Assembly: GCF_001941975.2 (NCBI RefSeq)
Contig: NZ_CP146991.1
Location: 3,283,001-3,347,000 of the forward strand
Source of the DNA: Sporomusa sphaeroides DSM 2875
GTDB taxonomy: Bacteria > Bacillota > Negativicutes > Sporomusales > Sporomusaceae
DNA length: 64,000 nucleotides
Direction of reading: 5' to 3'
Shown here: in pieces, positions 27,198 through 37,371 of the stretch
Numbering within the stretch: position 1 is the stretch's first letter
Layout: each line of letters begins with the position of its first letter
Made by a program: the position numbers and the translations under genes
The notes under the pieces: model-generated
What the model saw: only the letters and a program-made list of their open reading frames with translations
Databases searched by the model: none
Told to the model about the DNA's origin: nothing

Positions 27198-27880
27198 AGT
27201 TTGAATTTCTCTTCAAAAAGATGCTCATCATAGGGTGCCTTTCGCCCCGGACAGTTTTCCCGCGGGCATAGCTGGCAGTTTTCCCAGGAGCCCTGCTTGG
27301 GAAAGTGAATACCGGAAACACTTTTTATGGGTACCATGAGACAGCTTTCGTTAAGTCTAACCCCAATCAGAGCCTCTACATCCCCGATTAACTTAAAGAG
27401 AGGCCTCTGTTCGGTAATTGGCCAGTCAGCCAGTGAACCCGGATTCATATTGGCAGTACTCTCCAGACCCCAATGTTCATCAAGCTGCTCAAAGAAAGTC
27501 TGGCGTGTATTTTTCAGTATCATCTCGGTGATAGTGTCAGCATAGTAGTTGTCAAGCATATCCTGCTGATTTTTAGCCCAGGCGGCGAGCTCTTCCCCGC
27601 AGGTTATTACATAAGGAAATACCCGGTAAGTATCGGCAAGATTCACACTCAGCACCCGGCTGGTAAATGTTATGTCGTCGATTGTAACAGAACTCTCACT
27701 TTTTGCTTCTACAAAAGCAACTTTATATACTGCTTTGACGGTTGCAATTTTCCGGGCTGCAAGAGCTAATTCCTGAATCCCAGCAAAATGCGGGCTTTCG
27801 GCCTTCACACGCAGAACCTTACATAGCTGCTCCATATCGATAGTAATGGAATCACCTTCATATACAAGCTTGGTAATCAT
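27194..27880 (-). CDS. Methionine synthase activation-domain (B12 reactivation) protein
   Basis: A protein of 228 aa similar to the C-terminal reactivation domain of B12-dependent methionine synthase, found free-standing in acetogens beside corrinoid methyltransferases. The C-terminus shows 'ESCLMVPIKSVSGIHFP' and 'CQLCPRENCPGRKAPYD', the latter with cysteines that may hold a metal cluster. It probably helps reactivate oxidised corrinoid or supports corrinoid binding. The start at 27880 is placed by GGAAGGG. It lies next to the betaine methyltransferase island on the same strand. Confidence 0.72.
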   Translation of the reverse strand: MITKLVYEGDSITIDMEQLCKVLRVKAESPHFAGIQELALAARKIATVKAVYKVAFVEAKSESSVTIDDITFTSRVLSVNLADTYRVFPYVITCGEELAAWAKNQQDMLDNYYADTITEMILKNTRQTFFEQLDEHWGLESTANMNPGSLADWPITEQRPLFKLIGDVEALIGVRLNESCLMVPIKSVSGIHFPKQGSWENCQLCPRENCPGRKAPYDEHLFEEKFKL

Positions 27881-27898
27881 AATATCACTACCCTTCCA

Positions 27899-27924
27899 CG
27901 AGTCAGGGAACACTTCCTGACTCG
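27899..27924. repeat. Palindrome of the GAGTCAGGGAAC type
   Basis: CGAGTCAGG...CCTGACTCG, 26 bases, upstream of the B12-reactivation gene. Related palindromes occur at 27081-27109 and 30334-30356, so this is a small dispersed hairpin family. Confidence 0.6.
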
Positions 27925-28061
27925 TCCGTATTTTTAAGGTGCCTAACGAAATGAGTCAGAGAACCCGCCCTCAACTCACCCTATAATAGTTAAGTTTACT
28001 ATAGCTCAATTACCTATGATATTCAATATGTGCCATACAGTTTTTCCTTCTTTTAACAGGT

Positions 28062-28244
28062 TTATTGGGTTGTATCCTGTTCTTCCTTTTTGTTGCCGTC
28101 CATGGGCAAGCCACGTTCAGTTATTAATAAAATTTCTTTTGCAATGTCCACAATTTTAATAATAGTTTTCGCTGTATCTTCTTCTATAATTTCATGGTTA
28201 CAAGTTCTTTGCCTGCTATCCTGAATGTTTTGTAATTGTGACAT
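28062..28244 (-). CDS. Small hypothetical protein
   Basis: A protein of 60 aa with a charged middle ('EEDTAKTIIKIVDIAKEILLI') and an acidic/lysine tail, with no membrane span. AGGTGGTGG precedes the ATG. I do not recognise it. It lies between the B12-reactivation gene and the chemoreceptor fusion on the same strand, which gives no functional clue. Confidence 0.5.
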   Translation of the reverse strand: MSQLQNIQDSRQRTCNHEIIEEDTAKTIIKIVDIAKEILLITERGLPMDGNKKEEQDTTQ

Positions 28245-28346
28245 TCATTCCACCACCTGATATCTTTTACTCTTCTCCTCTTACCCGGCTATGCGGCAAT
28301 ATGGTCAAAAACTCGGTCTGTTTAATGACTTACAGGAACAAAACAA

Positions 28347-30302
28347 TTACGACTTTAAATATTTCATGGCTACATCCTTAACCCTTGCTCCCTGTTTTAT
28401 TTCATGCAAGGCAGTATTGACATCAACCATGTTTAGTTTGAAATTCCTGATGATCTCATACAGCTCTTTATTCTCTGCTTTCAGGTCTTTTCTAACCAGT
28501 GTAGTAAGATGCTCTTCCTTGCCAAATACGCCTTTAGGGTCTTCTAAGAATTTCAAGTCATATACCGAAAATTTATAATGAGGCTGCCAGCCGGTCATAA
28601 CCACCCATTCGTTATTCCTAATCGCTTGTTCCACCGCCTGCAGCATGGTTTCCTCGTCGCTGTAGTCGATGATATAATCATGTAAATCATATACTTTTAA
28701 AGCCGTTGCCGTACATTGACTGACTTTGGTACGCCTTTGCAGCGCACATATTCTATTTCTAAATTTATATGAATGATTTTTCAGTTCCGGTATGCTCTTA
28801 ACCGTAACATAGGAGGGAACCACTAAACCGAACTTACAGCCCGGAAGGTTTGGTCCCAGATTCTCTACCTGATGTCCGTATTGCTGCTCCAATTCCTCAT
28901 CCACATAGGGCAGCCACGATGACAGCGTGACATCGGCTTTGCCTGCAGCTATCAATTTCCAGGTTTCCGGATTAGGTACAAGTATCCCTTCGGCTGCCAT
29001 ACCCAACTTTTGTCTTATTATTTCTTTTAATATTTCTACCTGAAATAGCGACTCGGTAAATTCGGTATGTGCAATCTTAACATATTTGTAGCTTTCAAGC
29101 TGAGTGGAAATCTGATCAATTTTTTGGGTCAGTTCACTGAACCTTTCGGTTATACTGCCGATGGAGTTAGCATTGTCCTGCATCGCTGCGCCTATTTCTT
29201 CAGAACTGGCTGCAGCCTCCTGGCACACCGCCGAAATGCTTTCCATATCGGCATTTATGCTTTCACTGGAAGTAGTAAGCGCATTTATTTTAGCAAAAAT
29301 ATCTTCTATTTCTTTCTCAACAACATTCATTGCCCCATTTATCTTTGAAAATGCTTCCTTGGTATTGTTTAAATGAGTTTCCTGTTCCAATACAGTTTGA
29401 TTATTGTTATTTATCACTTCTGTGGCCGTATCTATTTCACAATTAATCTTTCCAATTAATTCCCTGACTTTTACAGCCGAATTACTACACTCTTCCGCAA
29501 GCTTTTTTACTTCTGTCGCCACTACGGTAAAGCCTCTGCCGGCTTCACCGGCACGAGCCGCCTCAATAGCTGCATTTAACGCCAATAAGTTGGTTTGCGA
29601 AGAAATATTGGAAATGGTGTTAACAATTGAATTAATTTCAAGCCCATTCTTTTTCAAAATACCGATAACACCGACAACTTGTTTAAAGGATTGGATACTT
29701 TCATACAATTTTTGGCTTTGAACCTCTAAAGCCAGGTTCCCTTCCGTAACCAGCAGCATGGTTTTTTGCGAGCTGTCGTTAATCAGTTCAATTTGATTTT
29801 TTATCTCCACCACTGCCTGATACACTTTCGCCATTTTACCAGATGCTTCTGATACCGAATACGCAACTTCGGAATTTCCTTGCGCCATATAAGTCAATGT
29901 ACCTGAAATCTTATCGGTAGCTTGCAGCATGCCAGCAATATCTTTTGCCAGATAGATGCCGGTACTGCTTGCCACCCGTACCACCCCGTATATCTCGGCA
30001 ATGGTTTTCCGTATCTGTCCCGTAAATTGACTTAGCTTCCCTTCAAGCAAGCTGGCTTTGCTATTGTGATTACTACTGGAAAAATTACCGGCTATTAAAT
30101 CTTCCGCAATCTGGTCAGCAAGATTATCCTTATTGTCTATTGCTAAAGAAACCCTATCAAAAATAAGGATGAAGAATACAACAATTACTTGCATGGCCAG
30201 AAATGACCAAACGCTAATTTTTTCGTAGAAGTTTAACGAGAAATAGCACAGTATATTAATCCCTACACATACGATAGCGTTTAATAAAGGCCTGATTACC
30301 AT
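28347..30302 (-). CDS. Chemoreceptor fused to an OpuAC-type betaine-binding domain
   Basis: A protein of 651 aa. Two short membrane spans (about residues 4-24 and 30-52) are followed by a cytoplasmic methyl-accepting signalling domain (about 85-400) with the conserved hairpin tip '[20 protein letters not shown]'. The C-terminal 240 residues resemble the glycine betaine-binding OpuAC domain ('[14 protein letters not shown]' near 475, '[20 protein letters not shown]' near 578). There is no large extracytoplasmic domain, so the ligand domain should lie inside the cell. The start at 30302 follows GGGGAGTGG. It is the last gene of the betaine island and probably senses imported betaine. Confidence 0.82.
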   Translation of the reverse strand: MVIRPLLNAIVCVGINILCYFSLNFYEKISVWSFLAMQVIVVFFILIFDRVSLAIDNKDNLADQIAEDLIAGNFSSSNHNSKASLLEGKLSQFTGQIRKTIAEIYGVVRVASSTGIYLAKDIAGMLQATDKISGTLTYMAQGNSEVAYSVSEASGKMAKVYQAVVEIKNQIELINDSSQKTMLLVTEGNLALEVQSQKLYESIQSFKQVVGVIGILKKNGLEINSIVNTISNISSQTNLLALNAAIEAARAGEAGRGFTVVATEVKKLAEECSNSAVKVRELIGKINCEIDTATEVINNNNQTVLEQETHLNNTKEAFSKINGAMNVVEKEIEDIFAKINALTTSSESINADMESISAVCQEAAASSEEIGAAMQDNANSIGSITERFSELTQKIDQISTQLESYKYVKIAHTEFTESLFQVEILKEIIRQKLGMAAEGILVPNPETWKLIAAGKADVTLSSWLPYVDEELEQQYGHQVENLGPNLPGCKFGLVVPSYVTVKSIPELKNHSYKFRNRICALQRRTKVSQCTATALKVYDLHDYIIDYSDEETMLQAVEQAIRNNEWVVMTGWQPHYKFSVYDLKFLEDPKGVFGKEEHLTTLVRKDLKAENKELYEIIRNFKLNMVDVNTALHEIKQGARVKDVAMKYLKS

Positions 30303-30333
30303 ACTACCACTCCCCGGCAAATTTGGCTGCGCA

Positions 30334-30356
30334 AGTCAAGGGACTGTTCCCTGACT
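30334..30356. repeat. Palindrome of the GTCAAGGGACTGTTCCCTGAC type
   Basis: A 23-base inverted repeat just after the ASKHA gene and before the chemoreceptor gene, related to those at 27081 and 27899. Confidence 0.6.
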
Positions 30357-30362
30357 CTAGAC

Positions 30363-32330
30363 TCACCATTTTGGACGACCCAGTACTATTATCGTGATCC
30401 TTGTTTCCAGCAGGGTTTTGTCGCCTAAGCTTCTATTTGAGTCGCCATAAACCTCTTCCACTTCCATTACAATCTCAATATCGGCTGCGCCTGACTGTTC
30501 AGCCATCGCTTTTGCCTGCAATTGTCCCTGTTCGATTCCTAACTGCTTAGCCGCCGGATAGTCGGAAACCGTTTTTCTTTCCCATGGAAAATGTACGACT
30601 GCTCCATGTCCCGGCAGGGCTTTAACAAGTATCTTCAGCTTCTCGACCACCTGTCCGGCTACCGCACCAATAGCATTGGCAACATCCGCATTCTCAGGTA
30701 TAATCAATTCACAATTCAACTTCTTGGCGATCTGCGGCAAATAGGCATGAGCCGGTGCGCCGATGGCGATGATGGGATAAGTAACGTGAGCGCTTAATCC
30801 CAAAGTTTCTCCGCCTGCATAGAACGCCTGTTGGAATAAGTATTTAATGTCGTTATTCTTATGCAGCAAAATCGAACTGCCTTCATAGTTGAGCAAGCTT
30901 TGAATAACCGCAAAATAGAGATTCTCCATAATGGCAGCCCATGCCCTTGTTAAGAATTGCTCAGTATCCACGCCCAATTCTTTAGCCATAATGGCTACAC
31001 CCAGTTTCGCAGCATCAGTATCCCAGGCAGTATACTGCCCCCTAACATGCAGCAAATCGGTGGGTGTCAAGGATGTTTTAACCAAAACGCCATTTCCGGC
31101 CAGGTGCCTCAGGGCAGCTAACAGCTGATAGTCTTCCAGCCCTTCATCCTGCAGCTGCCTTGCGAGATAGTCAAAAGTGTGCGGGCCGGCTGCCAGCAAT
31201 TTTATGATACTTGTCTCCATTGCCGTGCCTTTTTCATACTTGTCTTTTACTAACATAAAAGCATCGGTAGGCTGAAAATCAGTCCAGCAGCTTTTTATTT
31301 CCGCCTGCTCTTGTATTTCTTCCTGCAGATATGGATATTGCTTAACTACCAGGGACAACGGCCACACTTTTTGGGGACCAACCACCAGCTCTTTGCCATT
31401 ATGCAGATGAATATAGCTGTCACCGCCGATGCCGTATGTATATATTTCTGCCGCCTCAACCCGTGTCAGCCAGTTATTGATCGTGGCTCCTTCCGGACTG
31501 ATGCGCGGCTTATGATTTTTTAATATCGCAATATCGGTGGTTGTTCCGCCCATATCTATGACGACAGCTTCCGGACAGCCGGCAAGCGTAGTGCTGCCAA
31601 TAACACTGGCAGCCGGTCCGGAAAGAATGGTGTCAATAGGCTTTTTCCTGGCGGTTTCCTCGTTCATCAGGGTGCCATTACCTTTTACCAGCATTAAGGG
31701 TGCCGTAATACCCATGCTGCTTATGACCGCTTTTACAGAAGTGATTAGCTCCGCGATAACCGGAATGAGTTTGGCGTTTAATACCGCCGTTACTGTCCGT
31801 TCATGGAACCCCAGTGCTGTTGTCAATTGATGGCCGCATACCACCGGAATTCCCAGCTTACTGCTGACAAGCTCGCGGGCGATCGCTTCATGCTCGGGAT
31901 TGCGGACACTGAAATAACCGGAAATTGCCACCGCTTCCACTTTGCCGTTAAACCTGTCCAGAGCTAAATGAATGCCATTAGTATCAAGCTCAGCTAATGG
32001 ATTGCCCCGCACATCATGTCCGCCGGTAACAACCTCAACATAGGGAGTCGGTATTGCAGCTATCGGCTGATGACCGATTAACAGAAGGCCAGCCTCACAC
32101 CCCCGCCCTTCAACAATGGCGTTGGTCGCCAGGGTCGTTGACAGTGCCACCCCTTTAATCCTGGTCAAATCATCAAACTGCAATGCCTGCAGACAGTTAG
32201 TTATTCCTTCCACTAAATTGCCATGTGTGGTTAGTGCTTTGGCTTTGGTAACTATTTTTTGTTCGGAATCCTCCCATATTACTCCGTCAGTATAGGTGCC
32301 ACCAGTGTCTATGCCAAGTCTAAACGCCAT
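30363..32330 (-). CDS. Hydantoinase/oxoprolinase (HyuA)-like ASKHA protein
   Basis: A protein of 655 aa with an actin-like ATPase fold: phosphate loop 'GIDTGGTYTDGVI' at the N-terminus, 'GPAASVIGST' (near residue 245) and 'VVIDMGGTTTDIAI' (near 265). The family includes hydantoinase A and 5-oxoprolinase A; related ATPases reactivate corrinoid proteins. No HyuB partner is visible. The start at 32330 is preferred over an ATG nine bases upstream that abuts the ribosome site. Operon position between BCCT carriers and the chemoreceptor suggests a role in betaine use or corrinoid activation. Confidence 0.7.
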   Translation of the reverse strand: MAFRLGIDTGGTYTDGVIWEDSEQKIVTKAKALTTHGNLVEGITNCLQALQFDDLTRIKGVALSTTLATNAIVEGRGCEAGLLLIGHQPIAAIPTPYVEVVTGGHDVRGNPLAELDTNGIHLALDRFNGKVEAVAISGYFSVRNPEHEAIARELVSSKLGIPVVCGHQLTTALGFHERTVTAVLNAKLIPVIAELITSVKAVISSMGITAPLMLVKGNGTLMNEETARKKPIDTILSGPAASVIGSTTLAGCPEAVVIDMGGTTTDIAILKNHKPRISPEGATINNWLTRVEAAEIYTYGIGGDSYIHLHNGKELVVGPQKVWPLSLVVKQYPYLQEEIQEQAEIKSCWTDFQPTDAFMLVKDKYEKGTAMETSIIKLLAAGPHTFDYLARQLQDEGLEDYQLLAALRHLAGNGVLVKTSLTPTDLLHVRGQYTAWDTDAAKLGVAIMAKELGVDTEQFLTRAWAAIMENLYFAVIQSLLNYEGSSILLHKNNDIKYLFQQAFYAGGETLGLSAHVTYPIIAIGAPAHAYLPQIAKKLNCELIIPENADVANAIGAVAGQVVEKLKILVKALPGHGAVVHFPWERKTVSDYPAAKQLGIEQGQLQAKAMAEQSGAADIEIVMEVEEVYGDSNRSLGDKTLLETRITIIVLGRPKW

Positions 32331-32421
32331 TTCCCGCATCTCCCTTCCGCAATCACACTTGTAATCCCGAACCGGACGTATCCATTGTTCTATAAGAGAC
32401 TTCTTCTATCGTTGAGGATTC

Positions 32422-33960
32422 CTACTGAGATTTCTTGTCAGATTGATTTTTTATCAAATCCTCATTCATTGCCTTAACAAATGGATATAACATAACCAAC
32501 ATGATAATCATTATAGGAAAGCCAAAAGCAACAGAAACAGATTTTACGGCATTAACTCCTCCGGTTACTACAATAATTGCCCCAACAGCTCCTTCGATAA
32601 CTCCCCAAAGCACTTTTGAAGCCTTGGAGGGATTCAAATCTCCGCCGGAGGTCATTTGCCCCAATACAGAGGTTGCCGAATCGGCAGAAGTAAGGAAGAA
32701 AGTTAAAATCAGCCCTATACAAATTGTGCTGGTTATTGCCGGTATAGGCAGATGACTCAAAGCCACAAACAATGCACTGCTAACATCTTTAGCCACGGCT
32801 GCCGCTATTCCTCCAGCTCCGTTTAAGTCGATATCCATACCTAATCCTCCGGTAATCGCAAACCAAACAAAGCTAAGCAAAGAAGGAGCAAATAAAACCG
32901 CCAGGACAAATTCCCTAATGGTGCGGCCCTTGGATATTTTGGCGATAAATCCGCCTACAAATGGCGCCCAGCCGATCCACCATGTCCAGTAAAATATGGT
33001 CCAGCTGCCAACCCAGTTATATCCCACTTTTTTGGCAACAGTTCCGGTGGCATCCAGGTAGAGACTCATCCATACAATGTTATGAAAATATTGTCCCAGC
33101 GTTTCAAAAAACATGTTAATAATATATCTTGTAGGACCAAAAACCAGCATAAACGCCATCATCGAAAAGAAAAGCACCATATTAGATTTGCTCAAAAATT
33201 TCATGCCTTTTTCAATGCCAACAGCCGAGGAAACACAAAACATCGCAGTAAGAACTGCGATAATCCCCAAGGTTACTGCCGTATTATTAGGCAGGCCATA
33301 AACAAAGTTCAAACCGCTGTTAATTTGCATGCTGCCCATTCCCAAAATATTGGCAAGACCGAACAGAGTAGTGACTACAACAAAAGAATCAATGCCTCTG
33401 CCAATAGGACCCTTGATACCTTTTTCACCCAAAATAGGATACAGGCAGGAACTGACCAAACCCGGCAATCCTTTCCGGTATTGGAAATAGCCTAAAGACA
33501 TTGCAACTACTGCGTACATGCACCATGGGTGCAGACCCCAGTGAAAAAAGGAATAACGCATAGCTATAGCTGCTGCTTCCGGGCTATTAGCCTCCCCAAA
33601 AGGCGGGTTGCCAAAATACGTCATTGGTTCTGCAATCCCCCAGAAAACAAGCCCGATCCCCATACCGGCACTAAATAGCATGGCAATCCACACATAGGTA
33701 CTGTATTCCGGTTCATCCTCATCTTTTCCAAGTTTGATATCTCCATATTTACTGAAGGCGAGAATAAGACAAAACGCCAAAAATATGGTTACCCCGCTGA
33801 TAAAGAGCCAACCAAAATATTCTGTGAAAAACTTTAAAATCTTCCCCAGATCCTCAGTCATACCTTGCGGCGTGATAACAGCCCAGCCAACAAAAATACC
33901 GGAAATAATAATGGCTGTCCAAAACATCGCTCTATCAATCTTGCCGAAAATATTAGTCAT
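32422..33960 (-). CDS. BCCT transporter, OpuD/BetP-like
   Basis: A protein of 512 aa with twelve spans. It has the glycine-rich substrate/sodium motif 'AGMGIGLVFWGIAEP' (near residue 98) and the tryptophan-rich segment 'YWTWWIGWAPFVGGFIAKISKGRTIREF' region (near 325) that forms the aromatic cage. These indicate sodium-coupled uptake of glycine betaine or a similar trimethylammonium compound. It lies 174 bases downstream of a second, divergent-type BCCT gene in the methyltransferase operon. Confidence 0.88.
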   Translation of the reverse strand: MTNIFGKIDRAMFWTAIIISGIFVGWAVITPQGMTEDLGKILKFFTEYFGWLFISGVTIFLAFCLILAFSKYGDIKLGKDEDEPEYSTYVWIAMLFSAGMGIGLVFWGIAEPMTYFGNPPFGEANSPEAAAIAMRYSFFHWGLHPWCMYAVVAMSLGYFQYRKGLPGLVSSCLYPILGEKGIKGPIGRGIDSFVVVTTLFGLANILGMGSMQINSGLNFVYGLPNNTAVTLGIIAVLTAMFCVSSAVGIEKGMKFLSKSNMVLFFSMMAFMLVFGPTRYIINMFFETLGQYFHNIVWMSLYLDATGTVAKKVGYNWVGSWTIFYWTWWIGWAPFVGGFIAKISKGRTIREFVLAVLFAPSLLSFVWFAITGGLGMDIDLNGAGGIAAAVAKDVSSALFVALSHLPIPAITSTICIGLILTFFLTSADSATSVLGQMTSGGDLNPSKASKVLWGVIEGAVGAIIVVTGGVNAVKSVSVAFGFPIMIIMLVMLYPFVKAMNEDLIKNQSDKKSQ

Positions 33961-34134
33961 GGGTTAGCCCTCTTTTCCTGAAATAAATACACCGGCTAAA
34001 GCTTAGCCATAGAGTGAAAAATACAAGGTATGCCGAAATTAGCTTCCGTAGTAACCTTGTATTTTTCTCTCATAGTGTTTGCAACCGGCACAATAATTCC
34101 GGTCAGTCAAGCAACTGATTAATTACATTCAATA

Positions 34135-35733
34135 TCAGCAGGACTCATTACCATTGCGCGGCTCAACCGGTACTTCAGTACCTGTACCTGAGGTAAAATT
34201 ATGGGGCGTTTCACAGGGTTCCGGCTGTGTATCGTTCCAGTCCTTACCTGCCTTCTTGATAAAGCCATATACAATAATCCCAATGATAAACATGGCCGGG
34301 AAGGAACTGGCAACTACTGAGGTCTGCAGCGGCTTCATACCTCCCAGGAATATCAGCGTGAGCGAAAAACCGCCTAAAACCACCGCCCAAAATACGCGAT
34401 TCCATTTTGCCGGTTCTTCGCCGGCCCCCAGCTTTGCTGTTGTTACCATAGCAAGTGTATAGGCGATACCGTTAATAACGGTTGCATTGGAGATAAACAG
34501 CAGTACCAAAACTATAGGTAAGATAATAAAGCTAATAGGCAAGGTGGAAAATATCTCGACAATGGCTCCCGGGACACCCTGGGTTTTAATAATTTTCCCC
34601 AGATTGATTACTCCCCTGGTTTGTAAGTCAAGCGTGTAGTTGCCAAATATCGCAAAATAGGTGTATACACAGGTTACACCCGAAAGTGTCGCACCCAGCG
34701 TAAACTCCCGCACTGTTCTGCCTCGGGATATTCTGGCAAGATACATCCCTGTGCTGATCGCAAAGGAAAGGAACCAGGCAAAGTAGAAGATCGTCCAGTT
34801 CTGCGGAATTCCCGATTGCTGAATCGGATCAGTATATAAGCTGATACGGAAAAAATTCGTAAGCATTACGCCCAGGCTGTCAAAGAAATTGTTAAAGATA
34901 AACGAAGTCGGTCCAGCCACCAACACAAAGGCCAGCAAACCAAAGCCCAGATAGTTCCTGAAATCACTCAGGAATCTAATCCCCTTATCCAGTCCGCCAT
35001 AGACGCAAATGGCCACAAGAATTGTCCAGCTAACCAGCAGCGCCGCATCCATGCCCAGCGTGTGCGGTATACCCGTGATCCTGGTAATAACCTCGCTTAA
35101 AAGCGGTGTCCCCAGACCGATGGAGGTACCAATGCCGGCGATAATACCAACCATATAAAAAACATCAATGGCCTTACCGACATATCTGCCGCCGTACTCG
35201 CCCATGAATTCCTGGCAAGCCGCACTGGGCCTGAATACATCTGTACCCTGCACAAAGAATATGTAGCCAAATACTACGCCAATCCCCACATAGAGAGCAT
35301 AGCTGCTCGGCCCCCAGTTAAGCAGCGGATACGCGGAAGCCATTGCCGCGGCCTGAGGTGAGAACGGTTCCAGGCCAAAAGGCGGTTCTGACAGATACAT
35401 GTAGAACTCAATGGGAGCCCAATACACAATGGCTGCCGTCGTGCCTGCGGAAAACAGCATCCCCAGCCAGCTCAAAGTGCTGAATTCGGGTTTATCGCCG
35501 CCAAAACGTTTATTGGCAAACTTGCCAAATACAAAATAAAGCACCACGGCAAAATTAATCAAAACAAAGAGCTGATATGTCCATCCCAGCGGGCCGCTTA
35601 AAAACGCAAATACTTTATTTGCGGTGGCAGAGCTCGCCTCGGGATTAGCGATAATTGCTGCACTAATAATCCCAACCAATACTAAGGGCGGCCAAAACAA
35701 CAGTTTATCAATTGCACCACTATCTTTTTTCAT
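34135..35733 (-). CDS. BCCT transporter with altered glycine-rich motif
   Basis: A protein of 532 aa with twelve spans and the family segment 'FYFAWFLSFAISTGMYLARISRGRTVREF' region (near 320). The usual 'GMGIGLxFWGxAEP' stretch is replaced by 'AGTTAAIVYWAPIEF' (near residue 96), and the 'WWxxWxP' tryptophans are partly missing. This suggests a different cation requirement, as in the sodium-independent exchanger CaiT, or another substrate. AGGGGGAATGG precedes the ATG. It follows the first MttB gene by 181 bases and is probably cotranscribed with it. Confidence 0.82.
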   Translation of the reverse strand: MKKDSGAIDKLLFWPPLVLVGIISAAIIANPEASSATANKVFAFLSGPLGWTYQLFVLINFAVVLYFVFGKFANKRFGGDKPEFSTLSWLGMLFSAGTTAAIVYWAPIEFYMYLSEPPFGLEPFSPQAAAMASAYPLLNWGPSSYALYVGIGVVFGYIFFVQGTDVFRPSAACQEFMGEYGGRYVGKAIDVFYMVGIIAGIGTSIGLGTPLLSEVITRITGIPHTLGMDAALLVSWTILVAICVYGGLDKGIRFLSDFRNYLGFGLLAFVLVAGPTSFIFNNFFDSLGVMLTNFFRISLYTDPIQQSGIPQNWTIFYFAWFLSFAISTGMYLARISRGRTVREFTLGATLSGVTCVYTYFAIFGNYTLDLQTRGVINLGKIIKTQGVPGAIVEIFSTLPISFIILPIVLVLLFISNATVINGIAYTLAMVTTAKLGAGEEPAKWNRVFWAVVLGGFSLTLIFLGGMKPLQTSVVASSFPAMFIIGIIVYGFIKKAGKDWNDTQPEPCETPHNFTSGTGTEVPVEPRNGNESC

Positions 35734-35764
35734 GCGCCATTCCCCCTATATTTCAATGCCTCAA

Positions 35765-35890
35765 ACCCATAAAAAATATCCCCATCTCCCCCAGTGGAGA
35801 GGTGTCGCTTTAGACGGCGTGGTCTTTTCGGCAAGTGGAAACCACCCCGCCCTCCGGACACCCCTTCACAGAAGGAAATGGGGTTTTATT
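35765..35890. repeat. Palindromic intergenic element
   Basis: Between mttB1 and the second BCCT gene lies a stretch rich in inverted segments: AATATCCCCATCTCC near the left end against GGAAATGGGGTTTTATT on the right, with ACCACCCCGCCC and GGCGTGGTC inside. It has no ORF. It looks like a degenerate mobile repeat or a processing hairpin. Confidence 0.4.
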
Positions 35891-35914
35891 ATCTGGCTGC
35901 TGACTTGTTTTTAA

Positions 35915-37315
35915 TTATCTTTTGCTGGCGATATAGCGCTGCAGCTCAGCGTCTACATCCTCAGGCAATACTGGTTGTACGTATTCCTCCAGCATCTTTT
36001 TCCAGCGTGCATTAGCCCGCTCTTCTATCGTCAGACCGTCTTGGTTAACTCTGGCTCTGTCACTCAACTGAGCCTGATAAAACTCTTTACGGAAATGAGC
36101 GAAGGTATGTTTGTTGGTGATATATTCGCCGCGGGGACCGACCTGTTTAGCGACATCGAATGCCAAAGTCTCGTCATTTACGGTAACGCCCCGGCCAATC
36201 CGTTTTACCATCCCGATAATTTCATCGTCGATCATTAATTTCTCGAAAGATACACAATTATAAGTATCCAAAATACCGGCAGAGTGGAGAATGAAGTTGC
36301 CGCCGGCCATTTGCGCCATCATCAGGGTCATCATAGACTCATAACCTGCCTGGGCGTCGACCTGTTTACTGTCAGAGAGAGTACCGCTTATCCGGCAGGG
36401 AATCTTATAATATTTTGCCAGGTGTCCATTGACCAGCGAGAAGAGAGCGCTTTCGGGGGCGCCAATGGACAGGTTGCCATAACGCATATCGGTACTGGAA
36501 CCGGAAGCAGAATAGACAATAGGAGTGCCGGGACTTACTAACTGAGCCAAAACAATCCCTGCCAAAATTTCCGCATTTTGCACGGCGATGCTTCCGGCAA
36601 TAGTTGCCGGCGAGGTGGCTCCGGCAAGGCAGAGCGAGTTAACCAGCTGCGGCTGGCGGTATTCGGCATAAGCGATGATGGCGCCGGCCATTTTGTCGTC
36701 ATAGCTAAGTGGCGTCAAGGTGCAAGGAATAGAAATAATTACAGGCTTATCTTTGATGGCGTCCAGACCGCCATGAGCAATTGCTGCCATTTCAATGTTT
36801 TCTTTGGATGCTTCATAGCCCAAAACACTGCCCATAAGCGGTTTATCACTGTATTTAATGGTGTTGTAAACCATATCCAGATGACGGGTGTCAGCATCCG
36901 TATCGCCAGGTTCGCAGGGGATATGGCTTTGAACGTCGATATTGTTCATCATTTGGCATAATTTTACCAGCTTGATAAAATCATCCAAGGTGCCTGGACG
37001 CCGGCCATTATCCAGATCCATGACGAAAGGCGCACCATAAGGACCCACAAATCTCGTCTCTTCCGTATTAAACTCAACGTTCTTTTCCGGGTTGCGGGCA
37101 TGCAGGGTAAACGAGGAGGGAACATGCTTCAGTTCCCGTTCCACCATACCTTTAGGGAAATAGACTGTTTCTCCCTCAACTTTAGCGCCGCCTTTGGCCA
37201 AAATCTCCCGGGCCGGCGCGTAACTAAAGATAACGCCGACTTCCTCCATGATTTTAAGCGAGGTTTGATGGATTGTCTCGATATCCTCTGTGCGAACTGT
37301 CTGATATCTTTGCAT
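35915..37315 (-). CDS. MttB-family (non-pyrrolysine) quaternary amine methyltransferase 1
   Basis: A protein of 466 aa of the trimethylamine methyltransferase superfamily. Diagnostic stretches are 'VGPYGAPFVMDLDNGRRPGT' (near residue 90), 'NAEILAGIVLAQLVSPGTPIVYS' region (near 250) and 'QAGYESMMTLMMAQMAGGNF' (near 325). The frame is open throughout with no internal amber codon, so it is an MtgB-like enzyme that demethylates a quaternary amine such as glycine betaine. It is preceded by its methyl-THF methyltransferase and corrinoid protein and followed by two BCCT carriers. Carnitine or proline betaine are alternative substrates. Confidence 0.85.
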   Translation of the reverse strand: MQRYQTVRTEDIETIHQTSLKIMEEVGVIFSYAPAREILAKGGAKVEGETVYFPKGMVERELKHVPSSFTLHARNPEKNVEFNTEETRFVGPYGAPFVMDLDNGRRPGTLDDFIKLVKLCQMMNNIDVQSHIPCEPGDTDADTRHLDMVYNTIKYSDKPLMGSVLGYEASKENIEMAAIAHGGLDAIKDKPVIISIPCTLTPLSYDDKMAGAIIAYAEYRQPQLVNSLCLAGATSPATIAGSIAVQNAEILAGIVLAQLVSPGTPIVYSASGSSTDMRYGNLSIGAPESALFSLVNGHLAKYYKIPCRISGTLSDSKQVDAQAGYESMMTLMMAQMAGGNFILHSAGILDTYNCVSFEKLMIDDEIIGMVKRIGRGVTVNDETLAFDVAKQVGPRGEYITNKHTFAHFRKEFYQAQLSDRARVNQDGLTIEERANARWKKMLEEYVQPVLPEDVDAELQRYIASKR

Positions 37316-37371
37316 CTGTTTTATTTCCTCCTCATTAATAACTCCTCTTAGAACTGGAAGCTATAATTTGT

